A DNA stretch of 64,000 bases, taken from contig NZ_OX352321.1 of assembly GCF_947090775.1 (NCBI RefSeq), positions 1,612,001 through 1,676,000 of the forward strand, read 5' to 3'. The position numbers were made by a program, and so were the translations under genes. Below the pieces are notes generated by a model that searched no databases, had not been told where the DNA came from, and was given only the letters and a program-made list of their open reading frames with translations. The DNA is from Pseudarthrobacter sp. MM222. Its GTDB lineage: Bacteria; Actinomycetota; Actinomycetes; Actinomycetales; Micrococcaceae. This document shows positions 34,527-44,704 of this stretch, piece after piece (the stretch's first letter is position 1; each line of letters starts with the position of its first letter).

Positions 34527-34955
34527 GTGTTTCTCGGCACACATTCGCCACGTCTGGACGAAAAGGGCCGGATCATCCTTCCCGCCAAGTTCCGCGAGGA
34601 ACTGGCCGGCGGGCTGGTTCTCACAAGGGGCCAGGAGCGTTGCATCTACGTCTTCAGTGAGGCGGAATTCGGTCGGGTTCACGAGCAGATGCGGGAGGCG
34701 CCAATCTCCAACAAGCAGGCGCGTGACTACATCCGGGTTTTTCTCTCTGGAGCCTCAGACGAGGTACCTGACAAGCAGGGGCGCGTGACGATTCCGCAGG
34801 CGCTCCGGGAATACGCAGGACTCGGCAGGGAACTGGCCGTTATCGGTGCCGGAACCCGAGCGGAGATCTGGGACGCCCAAGCCTGGAATGAGTACCTGGC
34901 CGAAAAGGAAACAGCCTTCTCGGAGACCGACGACGCCATACCGGGAATCCTCTAG
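34527..34955 (+). CDS. mraZ: Transcriptional regulator MraZ
   Basis: 142 residues from GTG 34527, giving the usual start [25 protein letters not shown]; a GTG at 34476 would add 17 residues not found in the family and would come very close to the promoter. It has two SpoVT-AbrB-like halves, each with a DxKGR motif ([20 protein letters not shown]). It forms a ring that binds repeats upstream of its own gene and represses the dcw operon. 192 bases separate it from rsmH. Confidence 0.93.
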   Translation: MFLGTHSPRLDEKGRIILPAKFREELAGGLVLTRGQERCIYVFSEAEFGRVHEQMREAPISNKQARDYIRVFLSGASDEVPDKQGRVTIPQALREYAGLGRELAVIGAGTRAEIWDAQAWNEYLAEKETAFSETDDAIPGIL

Positions 34956-35147
34956 CTCCCGGCGACCACCAGCACGCCATGTTTCTTGATCGAGATCTCC
35001 AGCCGCCCATCCGGCTGTTCACCTGGCTCACTTCCCCGGAGCCAGGCGGACGCAGGGTAGGCGCGGATGGGGATCTGGATTAAGAAGCCGTACGCGCGGC
35101 AGCGCAGCGAACACCCGGAAGCCCCCCGACAAGGAAAGGACGCAGGC

Positions 35148-36143
35148 ATGACTGACTCACACTCCAAGCCCACGTCCGAACGCCATGTACCGGTCCTCAA
35201 GGACCGGTGCATTAATTTGTTGGCACCTGCTTTCGAGGCCGCCCGTGGCCGCGGCGAAACCCCGGTGGTCATCGACGCCACGCTCGGCATGGGCGGGCAT
35301 TCCGAAGCCATGCTCCAGCGGTTTCCGGATCTCCACCTGATCGGCATCGACCGTGACGAGGAAGCACTGGCCCTGGCGGGGGAGCGGCTCAAGCCCTTCG
35401 CCGATCGTATTGACCTGGTCCACGCCGTGTACGACGAAATCCCGGAGGTCGTGGAGGACCTTGGCTTCAGCCAGGTCCACGGCGTCCTGATGGATCTGGG
35501 CGTCTCCTCCCTTCAGCTCGACGAGCGGGAACGCGGCTTCGCGTACTCTTTTGACGCCCCGCTCGATATGCGGATGGACACCAGCCGGGGCCAGACCGCC
35601 GCCGACGTCGTCAACAACTACAGCGAAGAGGACCTCGTCCGGATCATCCGGAAGTGGGGGGAAGAGAAGTTCGCCGGCCGGATCGCCAACCGGATTGTCA
35701 GCGCCCGCGCCGCGAAGCCCTTCGCCACCACCGGTGAGCTTGTCGAGCAGATCCGCGGGGTTGTCCCGGCCGGTGCCGCGAAGACCGGGGGACACCCTGC
35801 CAAGCGCACGTTCCAGGCGCTCCGGATCGAGGTCAACGAGGAACTCGATGTGCTGGAGCGCGCGATCCCCGCGGCAGTCAACGCCATCGCCGTCACCGGC
35901 CGCGTCGTCGTGATGTCCTACCACTCGCTCGAGGACAAGATCGTCAAAGGCTTCTTCCAGGCCGGCTCCAAATCCTCCGCCCCGCTGGGGTTCCCGGTGG
36001 AGCTCGAGGAGCACAAGGCCGAACTGAAGACCCTCACGAAGGGCACGGAGGTGCCCACCGCCGCCGAAATCGCCGAAAACCCGCGCGCAGCTTCCGCCAG
36101 GCTCCGCGCCGTGGAACGCATCAGAGCCAGGAGAGACGCATGA
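35148..36143 (+). CDS. rsmH: 16S rRNA (cytosine1402-N4)-methyltransferase
   Basis: 331 residues from ATG 35148, with AAGGAAAGGA (35131-35140) upstream. The opening [16 protein letters not shown] site [45 protein letters not shown] and C-terminal [13 protein letters not shown] are all MraW/RsmH hallmarks. It methylates C1402 in the ribosomal P site. Its stop overlaps the ftsL start by 4 bases. The 192-base gap 34956-35147 before it contains no recognisable gene. Confidence 0.95.
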   Translation: MTDSHSKPTSERHVPVLKDRCINLLAPAFEAARGRGETPVVIDATLGMGGHSEAMLQRFPDLHLIGIDRDEEALALAGERLKPFADRIDLVHAVYDEIPEVVEDLGFSQVHGVLMDLGVSSLQLDERERGFAYSFDAPLDMRMDTSRGQTAADVVNNYSEEDLVRIIRKWGEEKFAGRIANRIVSARAAKPFATTGELVEQIRGVVPAGAAKTGGHPAKRTFQALRIEVNEELDVLERAIPAAVNAIAVTGRVVVMSYHSLEDKIVKGFFQAGSKSSAPLGFPVELEEHKAELKTLTKGTEVPTAAEIAENPRAASARLRAVERIRARRDA

Positions 36144-36820
36144 GCACCGCCGCCGTCAACCGATACCCCGCGTCCACCGGCGCTACCGCCCGGGCCCTGC
36201 CCGGGCTGAACCCGGGTCCGGCCCGCAAGGCCCGCACTCCGCTTGCACTGGTCCGTTCAGTTCCGCGAAAGCGCCGCGCCCCGTTTGTGGTGCTGTGCTT
36301 CGGCATCCTCGCAGTGGCGCTGATGGTGGTGCTGGTCCTCAACATCTCGGTGTCCAGCGCGCAGTACCAGCTGGTCCAGCTTCGGAGCGACCAGCTGACC
36401 CTGACCAAGCAGAACCAGGACCTCACCCAGCAGGTGCAGAACTTCGACGCCCCCCAGAACCTGGCCGCCAAAGCGACCGAGCTCGGCATGGTCGCTTCCA
36501 CGGGCAAGGGCCAGATTGACTTGTCCACCCTCAGCGTCACGGGCAAGGCCAAGGCCGCGGTGAAGGGCGACGCCCCGGGCGCCGTCATCGCCGCGCCCGC
36601 CGTCGCAGGCCAGCTCACCGTCGTCCCGCCCCCCACCAGCAACGAGCCACTCGTGAACCGCAAACCCGTGGCCGACGTTCCGGCAGCAGCTGCAGCCCCC
36701 GCCACGGCGGCGGATCGCACGGCGGCGAAACCCGCCGCGCCGGCAGCCGCAGCCGAACCTGCCGTCGAACTCCATGGCGGATCCGTCCCGCCCCCCGCCC
36801 AGAGGGTTCCGGGACAGTAA
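36140..36820 (+). CDS. ftsL: FtsL-like septum protein
   Basis: 226 residues. A basic cytoplasmic N-terminus (about 1-48) leads to one membrane helix ([21 protein letters not shown], about 50-70). A short coiled coil follows ([29 protein letters not shown]). Last comes a long Ala/Pro-rich tail (about 130-226), which makes the protein roughly twice the usual size. FtsL works with FtsQ and DivIC as a scaffold activating FtsW-FtsI. The position between rsmH and ftsI is diagnostic, and the low similarity is normal for the family. Confidence 0.85.
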   Translation: MSTAAVNRYPASTGATARALPGLNPGPARKARTPLALVRSVPRKRRAPFVVLCFGILAVALMVVLVLNISVSSAQYQLVQLRSDQLTLTKQNQDLTQQVQNFDAPQNLAAKATELGMVASTGKGQIDLSTLSVTGKAKAAVKGDAPGAVIAAPAVAGQLTVVPPPTSNEPLVNRKPVADVPAAAAAPATAADRTAAKPAAPAAAAEPAVELHGGSVPPPAQRVPGQ

Positions 36821-36860
36821 CCAGGTCGAACACCAGCCAGGCAAGCAGCAAGGAAACATC

Positions 36861-38657
36861 GTGGCGCAGAAAACCCGCAAGGCACGCAAGGCTAAAGTGC
36901 CGAGCGCCACACGCAGGCTGCGGCTCGGACTCGGCCTCATGCTCACGCTCCTGCTCGTCGTCGGCGGCAAGCTCTTCCTCGTCCAGGGACTCGACGTCGG
37001 TGGCATGGCCGAGGCGGCACTGAACAACCGCCTCACACCGATAGAACTCCCGGCTGAACGCGGCAGCATTCTGGACTCCGCCGGCACCGTGCTGGCCAGC
37101 AGCGTGATCCGGTACAACATCGTGGTCGACCAGACCGTCAACACCAAGACCGAGTCGTTCCCACGGCTCGACGAGGGCAAAGACGAGATCGTCAAGGTCT
37201 CCCGGGAGCAGGGCATCACCGAGCTCGCCGGGCTGCTGGGCATGGACCGGAACGACGTCCGGGACGCCCTCACCGGCACCAAGCGGTACTACATCGTGGC
37301 CAAGGACCTGAAGCCGGACATCGAGGACCGGATCTCCAAACTGCAGATCCCCGGGCTCGTGAGCGAAGGGACCAGCAAGCGCGTCTACCCGAACGGGGCC
37401 GTTGCCGGCGGAATTGTGGGTTTCCTGCGGGATGGCACCACCGGCCAGGCCGGGCTCGAGCAGACCCAGGATGAGATCCTCAAGGGCACGCCCGGCAAGC
37501 GGCTCTTCGAGATCGGCGCGGACGGCCTGCGGATCCCGGTAGGTGTGGACCAGTTGACCCCGGCCGTGAACGGCAAGGACATCAAGCTCACGCTTAACTC
37601 GGATCTCCAGTATTTCGCGCAGCAGGCGATCCAAAGCCAGCGGGACAAGCTCGGCGCCGAATGGGGCGTCATCATCATCTCGGACATCAAAACCGGCAAC
37701 ATCATCACGATGGCGGACACCAACACCCCGGATCCCAACGACCCCGGAAAGTCCGCCCCGGAGGACCGCGGCGTGCGGGCAGTCACCGCCGCCTATGAGC
37801 CCGGGTCGGTAGAGAAGATGATTACCGCCTCGGCGCTGATCGAGGAGGGCAAGTCCAGCCCGCTCGACACGTTCACCATTCCGCCGACATACACGGTGGA
37901 CGGCCAGACCTTCAGCGACGCCTTTGTCCACGGCACCGAGCAGCGGACCCTGGCCGGCATCCTGGGCTGGTCCATGAACACCGGAACCGTCATGGCCGGG
38001 CAGCGGCTGAGCAAGGACCAGCGCCACGACTGGCTGCAGAAGTTTGGCATCGGGGAAGCCCCTCAGATCGGTCTTCCGGCCGAAGCCACCGGCATCCTGA
38101 CCCCGGCCGACGAGTGGGACGGCCGGCAGGAATACACGGTGCTGTTCGGGCAAGGCGTCTCCCAGTCCACGCTCCAGACCGTCCGCGCCTTCCAGACCAT
38201 TGCCAATGGCGGCGTGATGCTCCAGCCGCGGCTGATCGACAGCTACATCAACCCTGACGGCACCGAGGAAAAGGTCCCGGCGCAGGAGCCGCGGCAGGTC
38301 GTGTCCCAGGACACGGCCAAGCAGGTCCGCGACATCCTCGAAAGTGCCGTGACAGAGGGCCAGATCAAGGAGGCCGGCATCGACGGCTACCGGGTGGGCG
38401 CGAAGACCGGCACATCCCAGTCGCCGTGCGATGACGGCAAATCGGGGTTCTGCGGTTTCACCGCCTCCATGGTGGGGATGGCGCCGATGGACGATCCGCG
38501 GTTTATTGTTGGAGTAGTCCTGCAACGGCCCAAGGGTGATATCTACGGCATCTCGAATGGCCCGGTATTCCGCTCGGTGATGGGTCAGACGCTGCGGACG
38601 TTCAACGTCCAGCCGTCCACCGGGGAGCCCGCCCGGCTGCCGCAGTTCGCCAAGTAG
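36861..38657 (+). CDS. ftsI: Division-specific penicillin-binding protein (PBP3/FtsI)
   Basis: 598 residues from GTG 36861, preceded by AAGGA (36850-36854). An ATG at 36774 would add 29 residues and lies within ftsL. One membrane helix (LGLGLMLTLLLVVGGKLFLVQ) is followed by a class B dimerisation domain (ELPAERGSILDSAG). The transpeptidase domain has SxxK (PGSVEKM), SxN (WSMNTG) and KTGT (AKTGTSQ). Class B enzymes cross-link septal peptidoglycan with FtsW. Two cysteines (SPCDDGKSGFCGF) just after KTGT could form a disulphide. No PASTA domains follow, in contrast to many actinobacterial and Gram-positive PBPs. Confidence 0.94.
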   Translation: MAQKTRKARKAKVPSATRRLRLGLGLMLTLLLVVGGKLFLVQGLDVGGMAEAALNNRLTPIELPAERGSILDSAGTVLASSVIRYNIVVDQTVNTKTESFPRLDEGKDEIVKVSREQGITELAGLLGMDRNDVRDALTGTKRYYIVAKDLKPDIEDRISKLQIPGLVSEGTSKRVYPNGAVAGGIVGFLRDGTTGQAGLEQTQDEILKGTPGKRLFEIGADGLRIPVGVDQLTPAVNGKDIKLTLNSDLQYFAQQAIQSQRDKLGAEWGVIIISDIKTGNIITMADTNTPDPNDPGKSAPEDRGVRAVTAAYEPGSVEKMITASALIEEGKSSPLDTFTIPPTYTVDGQTFSDAFVHGTEQRTLAGILGWSMNTGTVMAGQRLSKDQRHDWLQKFGIGEAPQIGLPAEATGILTPADEWDGRQEYTVLFGQGVSQSTLQTVRAFQTIANGGVMLQPRLIDSYINPDGTEEKVPAQEPRQVVSQDTAKQVRDILESAVTEGQIKEAGIDGYRVGAKTGTSQSPCDDGKSGFCGFTASMVGMAPMDDPRFIVGVVLQRPKGDIYGISNGPVFRSVMGQTLRTFNVQPSTGEPARLPQFAK

Positions 38658-38758
38658 CGCCCGCACCACCCAGCACTCAGTACCCATACGACGCCTGCGG
38701 GCCGGAGCATCCTCCGTGCGCAGCACCAGATCCACTCGCACCACAAACGGAGATTCCC

Positions 38759-40417
38759 TTGTCAGAGCTCAACGCCCCAGAGAATTCCGCCGCGCCGTCC
38801 GGCCCGGATTCCACCTCGGCTTTCCGGCCCACTGCCGTCGCCGCCGTGCCGTTGGCAACCATCGGGCAGTCATTCGGCGTCACCGTTCCCGGCGCGTCCG
38901 GCACGGTGGAGGTCACCGGAATCTCCCTGAACTCCCGCAGTGTCCAGCAGGGCGACCTGTACGTCGCCCTGCCGGGTGCCACCCGGCACGGCGCGGACTT
39001 TGTCTCCGAAGCGGTGGAAGCCGGGGCCGCTGCAGTGCTCACTGACGACGCCGGCGCGCGGCTGCTGGCGCTCTCGAACGACATCTCCGTCCCGGTACTG
39101 CTGGCCGCGGAACCCCGCAGCCTGGTCGGCCGCCTGTCCGCCCTGATCTACCAGGGCCAGACCGGCGACGCCGCCTCGCCGGCCCTCTTCGGCGTCACCG
39201 GCACCAATGGCAAGACGACGACCACCTATTTCATCAACGCCCTGCTGGGTGCCCTCGGCCAGAAGACCGGCCTGATCGGGACCATCGAGATCCTCGCGGG
39301 CGGGGAGCCGATCCCAAGCCTGCTTACGACGCCGGAATCCACCGATGTCCATGCCCTGCTGGCCCTCATGCGCGAACGCGGCCTTGACGCCGCGTCGATG
39401 GAGGTCTCCTCGCACGCCGTTTCCTTCCACCGCGTGGACGGCGTCGTGTTCGACGTCGTTGGCTTCACCAACCTGACCCAGGACCACCTGGACCTGCACG
39501 GCAGCATGGAGGAGTACTTCCAGACCAAGGCCCGGCTGTTCACGGCAGAGCGCGCCGGCGCCGCGGTGATCACCGTCGACGACGAGTGGGGCCGGAGGCT
39601 CGCGGCGTCGGCCGGAGTTCCGGTCACCACCCTCTCCACCGCGCCGCCGGCAGCCGAGGTCGACGGGGGAACCGCAGCGGACTGGACGGTCACCGGTCAG
39701 TCGCCGCAGGGGCTGGGGACCGACTTCACCCTGCAGCACCGGAACGGTACCGCCCTGCGCGTGCACACCGGCCTTCCGGGCGGCTTCAACGTGGCCAACG
39801 CCGCACTCGCCACGGTCATGGTGCTCGCGGGCGGGCACGACGCCGGCGCGGTGCAGGCCGCCCTCGACGCCAAGGATCCTTTCACGGTTGCGGTTCCGGG
39901 CCGCATGCAGCTCATCTCCACCGCACCCGCCGCGGTGGTCGACTTCGCCCACAACCCCGATGCCCTGGCCCGCGCCCTCGAAGCCGTCCGCTCGCCTGTT
40001 CCGGGCTCCAAGGTGATCGTCGTCTTCGGCGCCACCGGTCAGCGCGACCAGAGCAAGCGCCCGGCGATGGGCGCCATCGCCGCCCGGCTCGCGGACACCG
40101 TCATTGTCAGCGACGACGACCCGCACGACGAGGATGCTGCGGGCATCCGCTCGGACGTTCTGGCCGGAGCCCTCGAGGCCAAGAACCGTGAGGGCCTGGG
40201 GTGCACGGTTGTCGAGGTCTTCCCACGCGACGCCGCCATCCGGAGGGCCGTTGAGCTCGCCGGGGCGGAGGACACCATCCTGGTCGCGGGGCGGGGCCAT
40301 GAAGTGTGGCAGGAAGTCAAGGGTGTCAATTTCGCCCTCGACGACAGGGTGGAGCTCCGCTCCGCCTTGACAGCACGGGGATTCACCGTTCTCCAAGACC
40401 AGCGGATAGAGTCCTAA
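38759..40417 (+). CDS. murE: UDP-MurNAc-tripeptide synthetase, probably L-lysine-adding
   Basis: 552 residues from TTG 38759, with CGGAG (38748-38752) upstream. Mur-ligase ATP site [14 protein letters not shown], then SMEVSSHAV and DFAHNPDAL. The motif that recognises the third amino acid reads DDPH (residues 453-456) where diaminopimelate enzymes have DNPR. Loss of the Arg points to L-lysine, as in the A3alpha wall of Arthrobacter relatives. It adds the third residue to UDP-MurNAc-L-Ala-D-Glu in the cytoplasm. It lies about 100 bases after ftsI and 6 bases before murF. Confidence 0.94.
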   Translation: MSELNAPENSAAPSGPDSTSAFRPTAVAAVPLATIGQSFGVTVPGASGTVEVTGISLNSRSVQQGDLYVALPGATRHGADFVSEAVEAGAAAVLTDDAGARLLALSNDISVPVLLAAEPRSLVGRLSALIYQGQTGDAASPALFGVTGTNGKTTTTYFINALLGALGQKTGLIGTIEILAGGEPIPSLLTTPESTDVHALLALMRERGLDAASMEVSSHAVSFHRVDGVVFDVVGFTNLTQDHLDLHGSMEEYFQTKARLFTAERAGAAVITVDDEWGRRLAASAGVPVTTLSTAPPAAEVDGGTAADWTVTGQSPQGLGTDFTLQHRNGTALRVHTGLPGGFNVANAALATVMVLAGGHDAGAVQAALDAKDPFTVAVPGRMQLISTAPAAVVDFAHNPDALARALEAVRSPVPGSKVIVVFGATGQRDQSKRPAMGAIAARLADTVIVSDDDPHDEDAAGIRSDVLAGALEAKNREGLGCTVVEVFPRDAAIRRAVELAGAEDTILVAGRGHEVWQEVKGVNFALDDRVELRSALTARGFTVLQDQRIES

Positions 40418-40423
40418 ACCGAG

Positions 40424-42013
40424 ATGATTGCACTTACAGCGGCGGAAATCGCCGACATAACCAACGGCCGGCTGGCTGCTGAACCGGGCATCACGCCCGG
40501 CTCCGTGGTAACCGACTCCCGTGAAGCCGCAGCGGGTTCCCTCTACGTGGCGAAGCCAGGCGAGGCGGCCGACGGACACGACTTCGTGGGCGCCGCCTTC
40601 GAACGCGGCGCAGTTCTGGCCCTTGTGGAGCACGACGTCGCCGACGCCGACGGCCGGAACTACCCGGCCGTCGTCGTCCAGGACTCCGTCCTCGCCATGG
40701 GGGCCCTCGCCGCCGAGACAGTCCGCAGGATCCGGGCCCGCCGGAACGCCGAAGGCGCACCGCTGACCGTCATCGGCATCACCGGATCCGCGGGTAAGAC
40801 CACCACCAAGGACCTGCTGGCCGGCATCCTCACCGCCGGCAGCGACGGCGACAACGGCTCTGGAGCCAAGACGGTCGCCCCGCAGGGCTCCTACAACGGC
40901 GAGGTCGGCGTTCCACTGACCGTGTTCAAAGCGGGCTTTGACACCCGCTACCTCGTGATCGAGATGGGCGCCACCGGTGTCGGACACATCCGCTACCTCG
41001 CGGACATGGTCCGCCCCGACATCGGCGTGGTACTTGGCGTCGGCACAGCGCACGCCGGCGAATTCGGTGGAGTGGAGAACATCGTCATCGCCAAGGGCGA
41101 ACTCGTCGAGGCCCTCCCGGCCGAAGGCACCGCGATCCTGAACCTGGACGACGCCCGCGTCGCCGGCATGGCTGAGCGTACCGGCGCCGCCGTTCTCGGC
41201 TACTCCGCCCAGCCCGCCCGCGCCGGCCGTCCCGGCGAAGCCGGTACATACAGAGCCGGTGCCGAGCATGTCCGGGCCGAAGGCGTTGAACTGAACGTTT
41301 CCGGAAACCCCGAGTTTGAGCTCTTCCTGCCGGGCGACACCGCCGGCCACCACGTCAGCTCACGGCTGATCGGGGCCCACCACATCAGCAACCTGCTGGC
41401 AGCGGCAGCAGCAGCCCACGCCGCCGGCATCGCCCCGGCAGCGATCGCCGCCTCGCTGAGCGCGCAGACAGCTGCGAGCCGGTGGCGGATGGAACGCACC
41501 GAGCGGGCCGACGGCGTCACCATCATCAACGATGCCTACAACGCGAACCCGGAATCCATGCGGGCAGCCCTGCGGACCCTCGCCGACCTCGGCCGGGGCC
41601 GCCGGACCTGGGCGGTGCTTGGCGCCATGCTCGAGCTGGGCCCGGACTCCATCCGCGAGCACATGGCCGTCGGCACCCAGGTGGTCCGGCTCAACATCTC
41701 CCGGCTGGTGGTGGTGGGCAGGGAAGCGCGGTCGCTCTACGTGTCCGCGGTCAACGAAGGATCCTGGGGCGACGAATGCGTCTTCACCGAGTCCGCCGAC
41801 GAGGCCTACGAGCTCCTGCAGGCCGAACTCCAGCCGGGGGACCTCGTGCTCTTCAAGTCCTCGAACAGCATCGGGCTGCGCCACCTGGGCGATCGGATAG
41901 CATTGCCTCCACAAGCCCCGGGCGGCCCCGCCGCCGGCGCTGCTGCCCATGCCGCCGAATCCGCGGCTGGAAAACCGGCCGGAACCGCCACTGAAGGGAG
42001 TGCGCTGCTGTGA
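40424..42013 (+). CDS. murF: UDP-MurNAc-tripeptide-D-alanyl-D-alanine ligase
   Basis: 529 residues. Mur-ligase ATP site [16 protein letters not shown], then [25 protein letters not shown] and [11 protein letters not shown]. It adds D-Ala-D-Ala to the UDP-MurNAc tripeptide. The C-terminal 35 residues are an Ala/Gly/Pro-rich tail. Its stop overlaps the GTG start of mraY (GTGA). Confidence 0.95.
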   Translation: MIALTAAEIADITNGRLAAEPGITPGSVVTDSREAAAGSLYVAKPGEAADGHDFVGAAFERGAVLALVEHDVADADGRNYPAVVVQDSVLAMGALAAETVRRIRARRNAEGAPLTVIGITGSAGKTTTKDLLAGILTAGSDGDNGSGAKTVAPQGSYNGEVGVPLTVFKAGFDTRYLVIEMGATGVGHIRYLADMVRPDIGVVLGVGTAHAGEFGGVENIVIAKGELVEALPAEGTAILNLDDARVAGMAERTGAAVLGYSAQPARAGRPGEAGTYRAGAEHVRAEGVELNVSGNPEFELFLPGDTAGHHVSSRLIGAHHISNLLAAAAAAHAAGIAPAAIAASLSAQTAASRWRMERTERADGVTIINDAYNANPESMRAALRTLADLGRGRRTWAVLGAMLELGPDSIREHMAVGTQVVRLNISRLVVVGREARSLYVSAVNEGSWGDECVFTESADEAYELLQAELQPGDLVLFKSSNSIGLRHLGDRIALPPQAPGGPAAGAAAHAAESAAGKPAGTATEGSALL

Positions 42014-43119
42014 TTGCACTGCTGATGGGCTCCGGCCTGGCCCTGCTCTTTGCCCTCGTGGGCACCCCGCTGTTCATCCGGCTCCTGGTCCACAAGAGCT
42101 ACGGGCAGTTCATCCGCGATGACGGCCCCACCACGCACCACACCAAGCGCGGCACCCCCACCATGGGCGGCACCATCGTGGTGCTCGCTGTCCTCGCCAG
42201 CTACGGGCTGACCCACCTGATCATGTGGATGATCAACCCGGCCTCACCGGGCCCCTCCGCCTCGGCACTGCTCCTGCTGTTCCTCATGGTCGGTATGGGG
42301 TTCGTCGGATTCCTCGACGACTTCATCAAGATCTCCAAGCAGCGCAGCCTCGGCCTGGACGTCAAAGCCAAGCTGATCCTGCAGGCCGCCGTCGGGATCG
42401 CGTTTGCCGTCCTGGTGCTGCAGTTCCCCGACGAAAATGGGCTCACCCCGGCGTCCACCCAGATCTCCCTGGTCCGCGACATCCCGTGGCTGAACCTGGC
42501 GTTCGGCGGAACCGTGCTCGGCGCCATCCTGTTCGTGCTCTGGTCGAACCTGATCGTCACTGCGGCGACCAACGGCGTGAACCTCACCGACGGCCTCGAC
42601 GGGCTCGCCGCCGGTGCCTCCATCATGGTGTTCGGGGCCTACACCCTGATAGGTATCTGGCAGAGCAACCAGGCCTGCGGCTCCCCGCGGCAGGCCGGCA
42701 GCGGCTGCTATTCCGTCCGCGACCCGCTGGACCTTGCCCTGCTCGCTGCCATCCTCAGCGCCGCCCTGGTGGGCTTCCTCTGGTGGAACACCTCACCGGC
42801 GAAAATCTTCATGGGAGACACCGGATCGCTGGCCATCGGCGGCGCCGTCGCCGGCTTCGCGATCCTCTCCCGGACCGAACTGCTGCTCGGCTTCATTGGC
42901 GGCCTGTTCGTCCTGATCACCTTGTCCGTCATCATCCAGGTCGGCTATTTCAAGATCACCAAGGGAAAGCGGTTCTTCAAAATGGCCCCGCTCCAGCACC
43001 ACTTTGAACTTAAGGGCTGGGCGGAAGTCACCGTCGTTGTCCGGTTCTGGATCCTCTGCGGGCTGTTCGTCGCCGCGGGGCTCGGAATCTTCTACGCCGA
43101 ATGGGTGGTGCTCCTGTGA
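42010..43119 (+). CDS. mraY: Phospho-N-acetylmuramoyl-pentapeptide transferase
   Basis: 369 residues, about ten membrane helices. Family motifs are [21 protein letters not shown], the catalytic GFLDDFIK and [12 protein letters not shown], and [10 protein letters not shown] near the C-terminus. It transfers phospho-MurNAc-pentapeptide to undecaprenyl phosphate, forming lipid I at the inner face of the membrane. It overlaps murF and murD by 4 bases each. Confidence 0.96.
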   Translation: MIALLMGSGLALLFALVGTPLFIRLLVHKSYGQFIRDDGPTTHHTKRGTPTMGGTIVVLAVLASYGLTHLIMWMINPASPGPSASALLLLFLMVGMGFVGFLDDFIKISKQRSLGLDVKAKLILQAAVGIAFAVLVLQFPDENGLTPASTQISLVRDIPWLNLAFGGTVLGAILFVLWSNLIVTAATNGVNLTDGLDGLAAGASIMVFGAYTLIGIWQSNQACGSPRQAGSGCYSVRDPLDLALLAAILSAALVGFLWWNTSPAKIFMGDTGSLAIGGAVAGFAILSRTELLLGFIGGLFVLITLSVIIQVGYFKITKGKRFFKMAPLQHHFELKGWAEVTVVVRFWILCGLFVAAGLGIFYAEWVVLL

Positions 43120-44702
43120 CCGGCCCCATTCCCGCAGCGCTCACCACGTCACCCCGGCTGAAGGACCTGGTTAGCTGGGATTCGGCTTGGACCGGCCTGC
43201 GCGTGGTCGTGACCGGCATCGGCGTCTCCGGCTTCGCCGCCGCCGACACCCTGATCGAACTCGGCGCCCGGGTGGTGGTGGTGGACGCCGCCACCAGCCC
43301 GAAGGCGCATGCGCAGGCGGACACGCTCCGGATCGTCGGCGCCGTGGACGTGCTGCTGGGCGAGGAAGCCGTCCTCACGGTTCCCAAGATCGACGGCGAA
43401 AAACCGGATCTGATCGTCACCTCACCGGGCTGGCGGCCGGACCAGTCGTTGCTGGCATCCGCCGCACGGGCGCACATCCCTGTCTGGGGCGACGTCGAAC
43501 TCGCCTGGCGGGTCCGCGAACGCCAAGGCCGCAAGACCGCGGACTGGCTGACCATCACCGGCACCAACGGCAAAACGACCACGGTGGGCCTGACCGAGTC
43601 CATGCTGCAGGCCGCCGGGCTCAAGGCCCTCGCCGTCGGCAACGTCGGCACGCCGATCCTGGACGCCCTCCGGGACCCGGTGGAATACGACGTCCTCGCC
43701 GTCGAACTCTCAAGCTTCCAGCTGCACTGGAGCCACTCCGTGTCGCCGGTCGCCAGTGTGTGCCTCAACGTCGCCGAAGACCATGTGGACTGGCACGGCT
43801 CCTACGCCTCCTACCTGGCCGACAAGGCGAAGGTCTACGAGAACACCCAAAAGGCGTGCGTCTACAACGCGGAGCAGGTCGAAACCGAACGCATGGTGGA
43901 GGAAGCGGAAGTAGTGGAGGGGTGCCGAGCCGTGGGCTTCACCACGCTTACCCCGGCGATCAGCATGGTCGGCGTCGTGGAAGGGCTCCTGGTGGACCGC
44001 GCGTTCATCGCCGAACGCAAGGACAGCGCCGTGGAGCTGGCCCCCATCGCCGACTTGGGCCCGGTGGCCCCCCGGCACATGGTGGCCAACGCCCTCGCCG
44101 CCGCCGCCCTGGTCCGGGCCTACGGGGTGGAGCCCTCCGCGGTCCGCCAGGGCCTGCTGAACCACCTGCCGGGCGACCACCGTATCCAAGTCGTCGCCCG
44201 CCACGACGGCGTGCTCTGGATCAACGACTCCAAGGCCACCAATCCCCATGCGGCGGCCGCCTCCTTGTCCACGTTCGACCACGTCGTCTGGATCGCCGGC
44301 GGGCTTTCCAAAGGCGTCAACTACGACGCGCTGGTCCGGGAGCAGGCCAAGCGGCTCAAGGCAGTGGTGCTGATCGGTACCGACTCCGGCGACCTCCTGT
44401 CCGCGCTGCAGCGACACGCGCCGGATGTCCCCGTGATCGGGCCGGCGAAGGGCCAGACTGAAGACGTGCAGACTGCCGGACCGGCCCATGCCGACGCAGG
44501 CCCACCGCCGATTTTTGGTGAGACTGTGATGGCCCAGGCCGTCGCCGCGGCCGCGCAGCTGGCCGCTTCGGGGGACACTGTGCTGCTGGCCCCGGCGGCT
44601 GCATCCATGGATCAGTTCTCTTCCTACGCTCACCGTGGCGACGCCTTCATCGAAGCTGTCCGCGAGCTCGTGGAAGGGCAGGCTCAGACCAGCGAGGAGT
44701 AA
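43116..44702 (+). CDS. murD: UDP-MurNAc-L-alanine:D-glutamate ligase
   Basis: 528 residues from GTG 43116, which overlaps the mraY stop (GTGA). An upstream in-frame start at 43101 would lie inside mraY. The N-terminal Rossmann domain has [17 protein letters not shown]. The ATP site is [13 protein letters not shown], then [10 protein letters not shown] and [15 protein letters not shown]. It adds D-glutamate to UDP-MurNAc-L-Ala. The stop is 2 bases before the ftsW ATG. Confidence 0.95.
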   Translation: MTGPIPAALTTSPRLKDLVSWDSAWTGLRVVVTGIGVSGFAAADTLIELGARVVVVDAATSPKAHAQADTLRIVGAVDVLLGEEAVLTVPKIDGEKPDLIVTSPGWRPDQSLLASAARAHIPVWGDVELAWRVRERQGRKTADWLTITGTNGKTTTVGLTESMLQAAGLKALAVGNVGTPILDALRDPVEYDVLAVELSSFQLHWSHSVSPVASVCLNVAEDHVDWHGSYASYLADKAKVYENTQKACVYNAEQVETERMVEEAEVVEGCRAVGFTTLTPAISMVGVVEGLLVDRAFIAERKDSAVELAPIADLGPVAPRHMVANALAAAALVRAYGVEPSAVRQGLLNHLPGDHRIQVVARHDGVLWINDSKATNPHAAAASLSTFDHVVWIAGGLSKGVNYDALVREQAKRLKAVVLIGTDSGDLLSALQRHAPDVPVIGPAKGQTEDVQTAGPAHADAGPPPIFGETVMAQAVAAAAQLAASGDTVLLAPAAASMDQFSSYAHRGDAFIEAVRELVEGQAQTSEE

Positions 44703-44704
44703 CA

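Noticed and set aside
34952..35392. Minus-strand open frame crossing the mraZ-rsmH gap, ending in a peptide-like tail ([17 protein letters not shown])
   Set aside because: Most of it overlaps rsmH, it has no ribosome binding site, and only the last 40 codons are in non-coding DNA. I see no family resemblance.
38870..41353. Very long minus-strand open frame (over 800 codons) opposite murE and murF
   Set aside because: It is the antisense shadow of high-GC codons. It has no recognisable domain, while both plus-strand genes are complete and conserved. The same holds for long antisense frames opposite pyc (16397-18298), ftsI (36615-38744), dnaE (57136-59106) and rluB (3236-4675).
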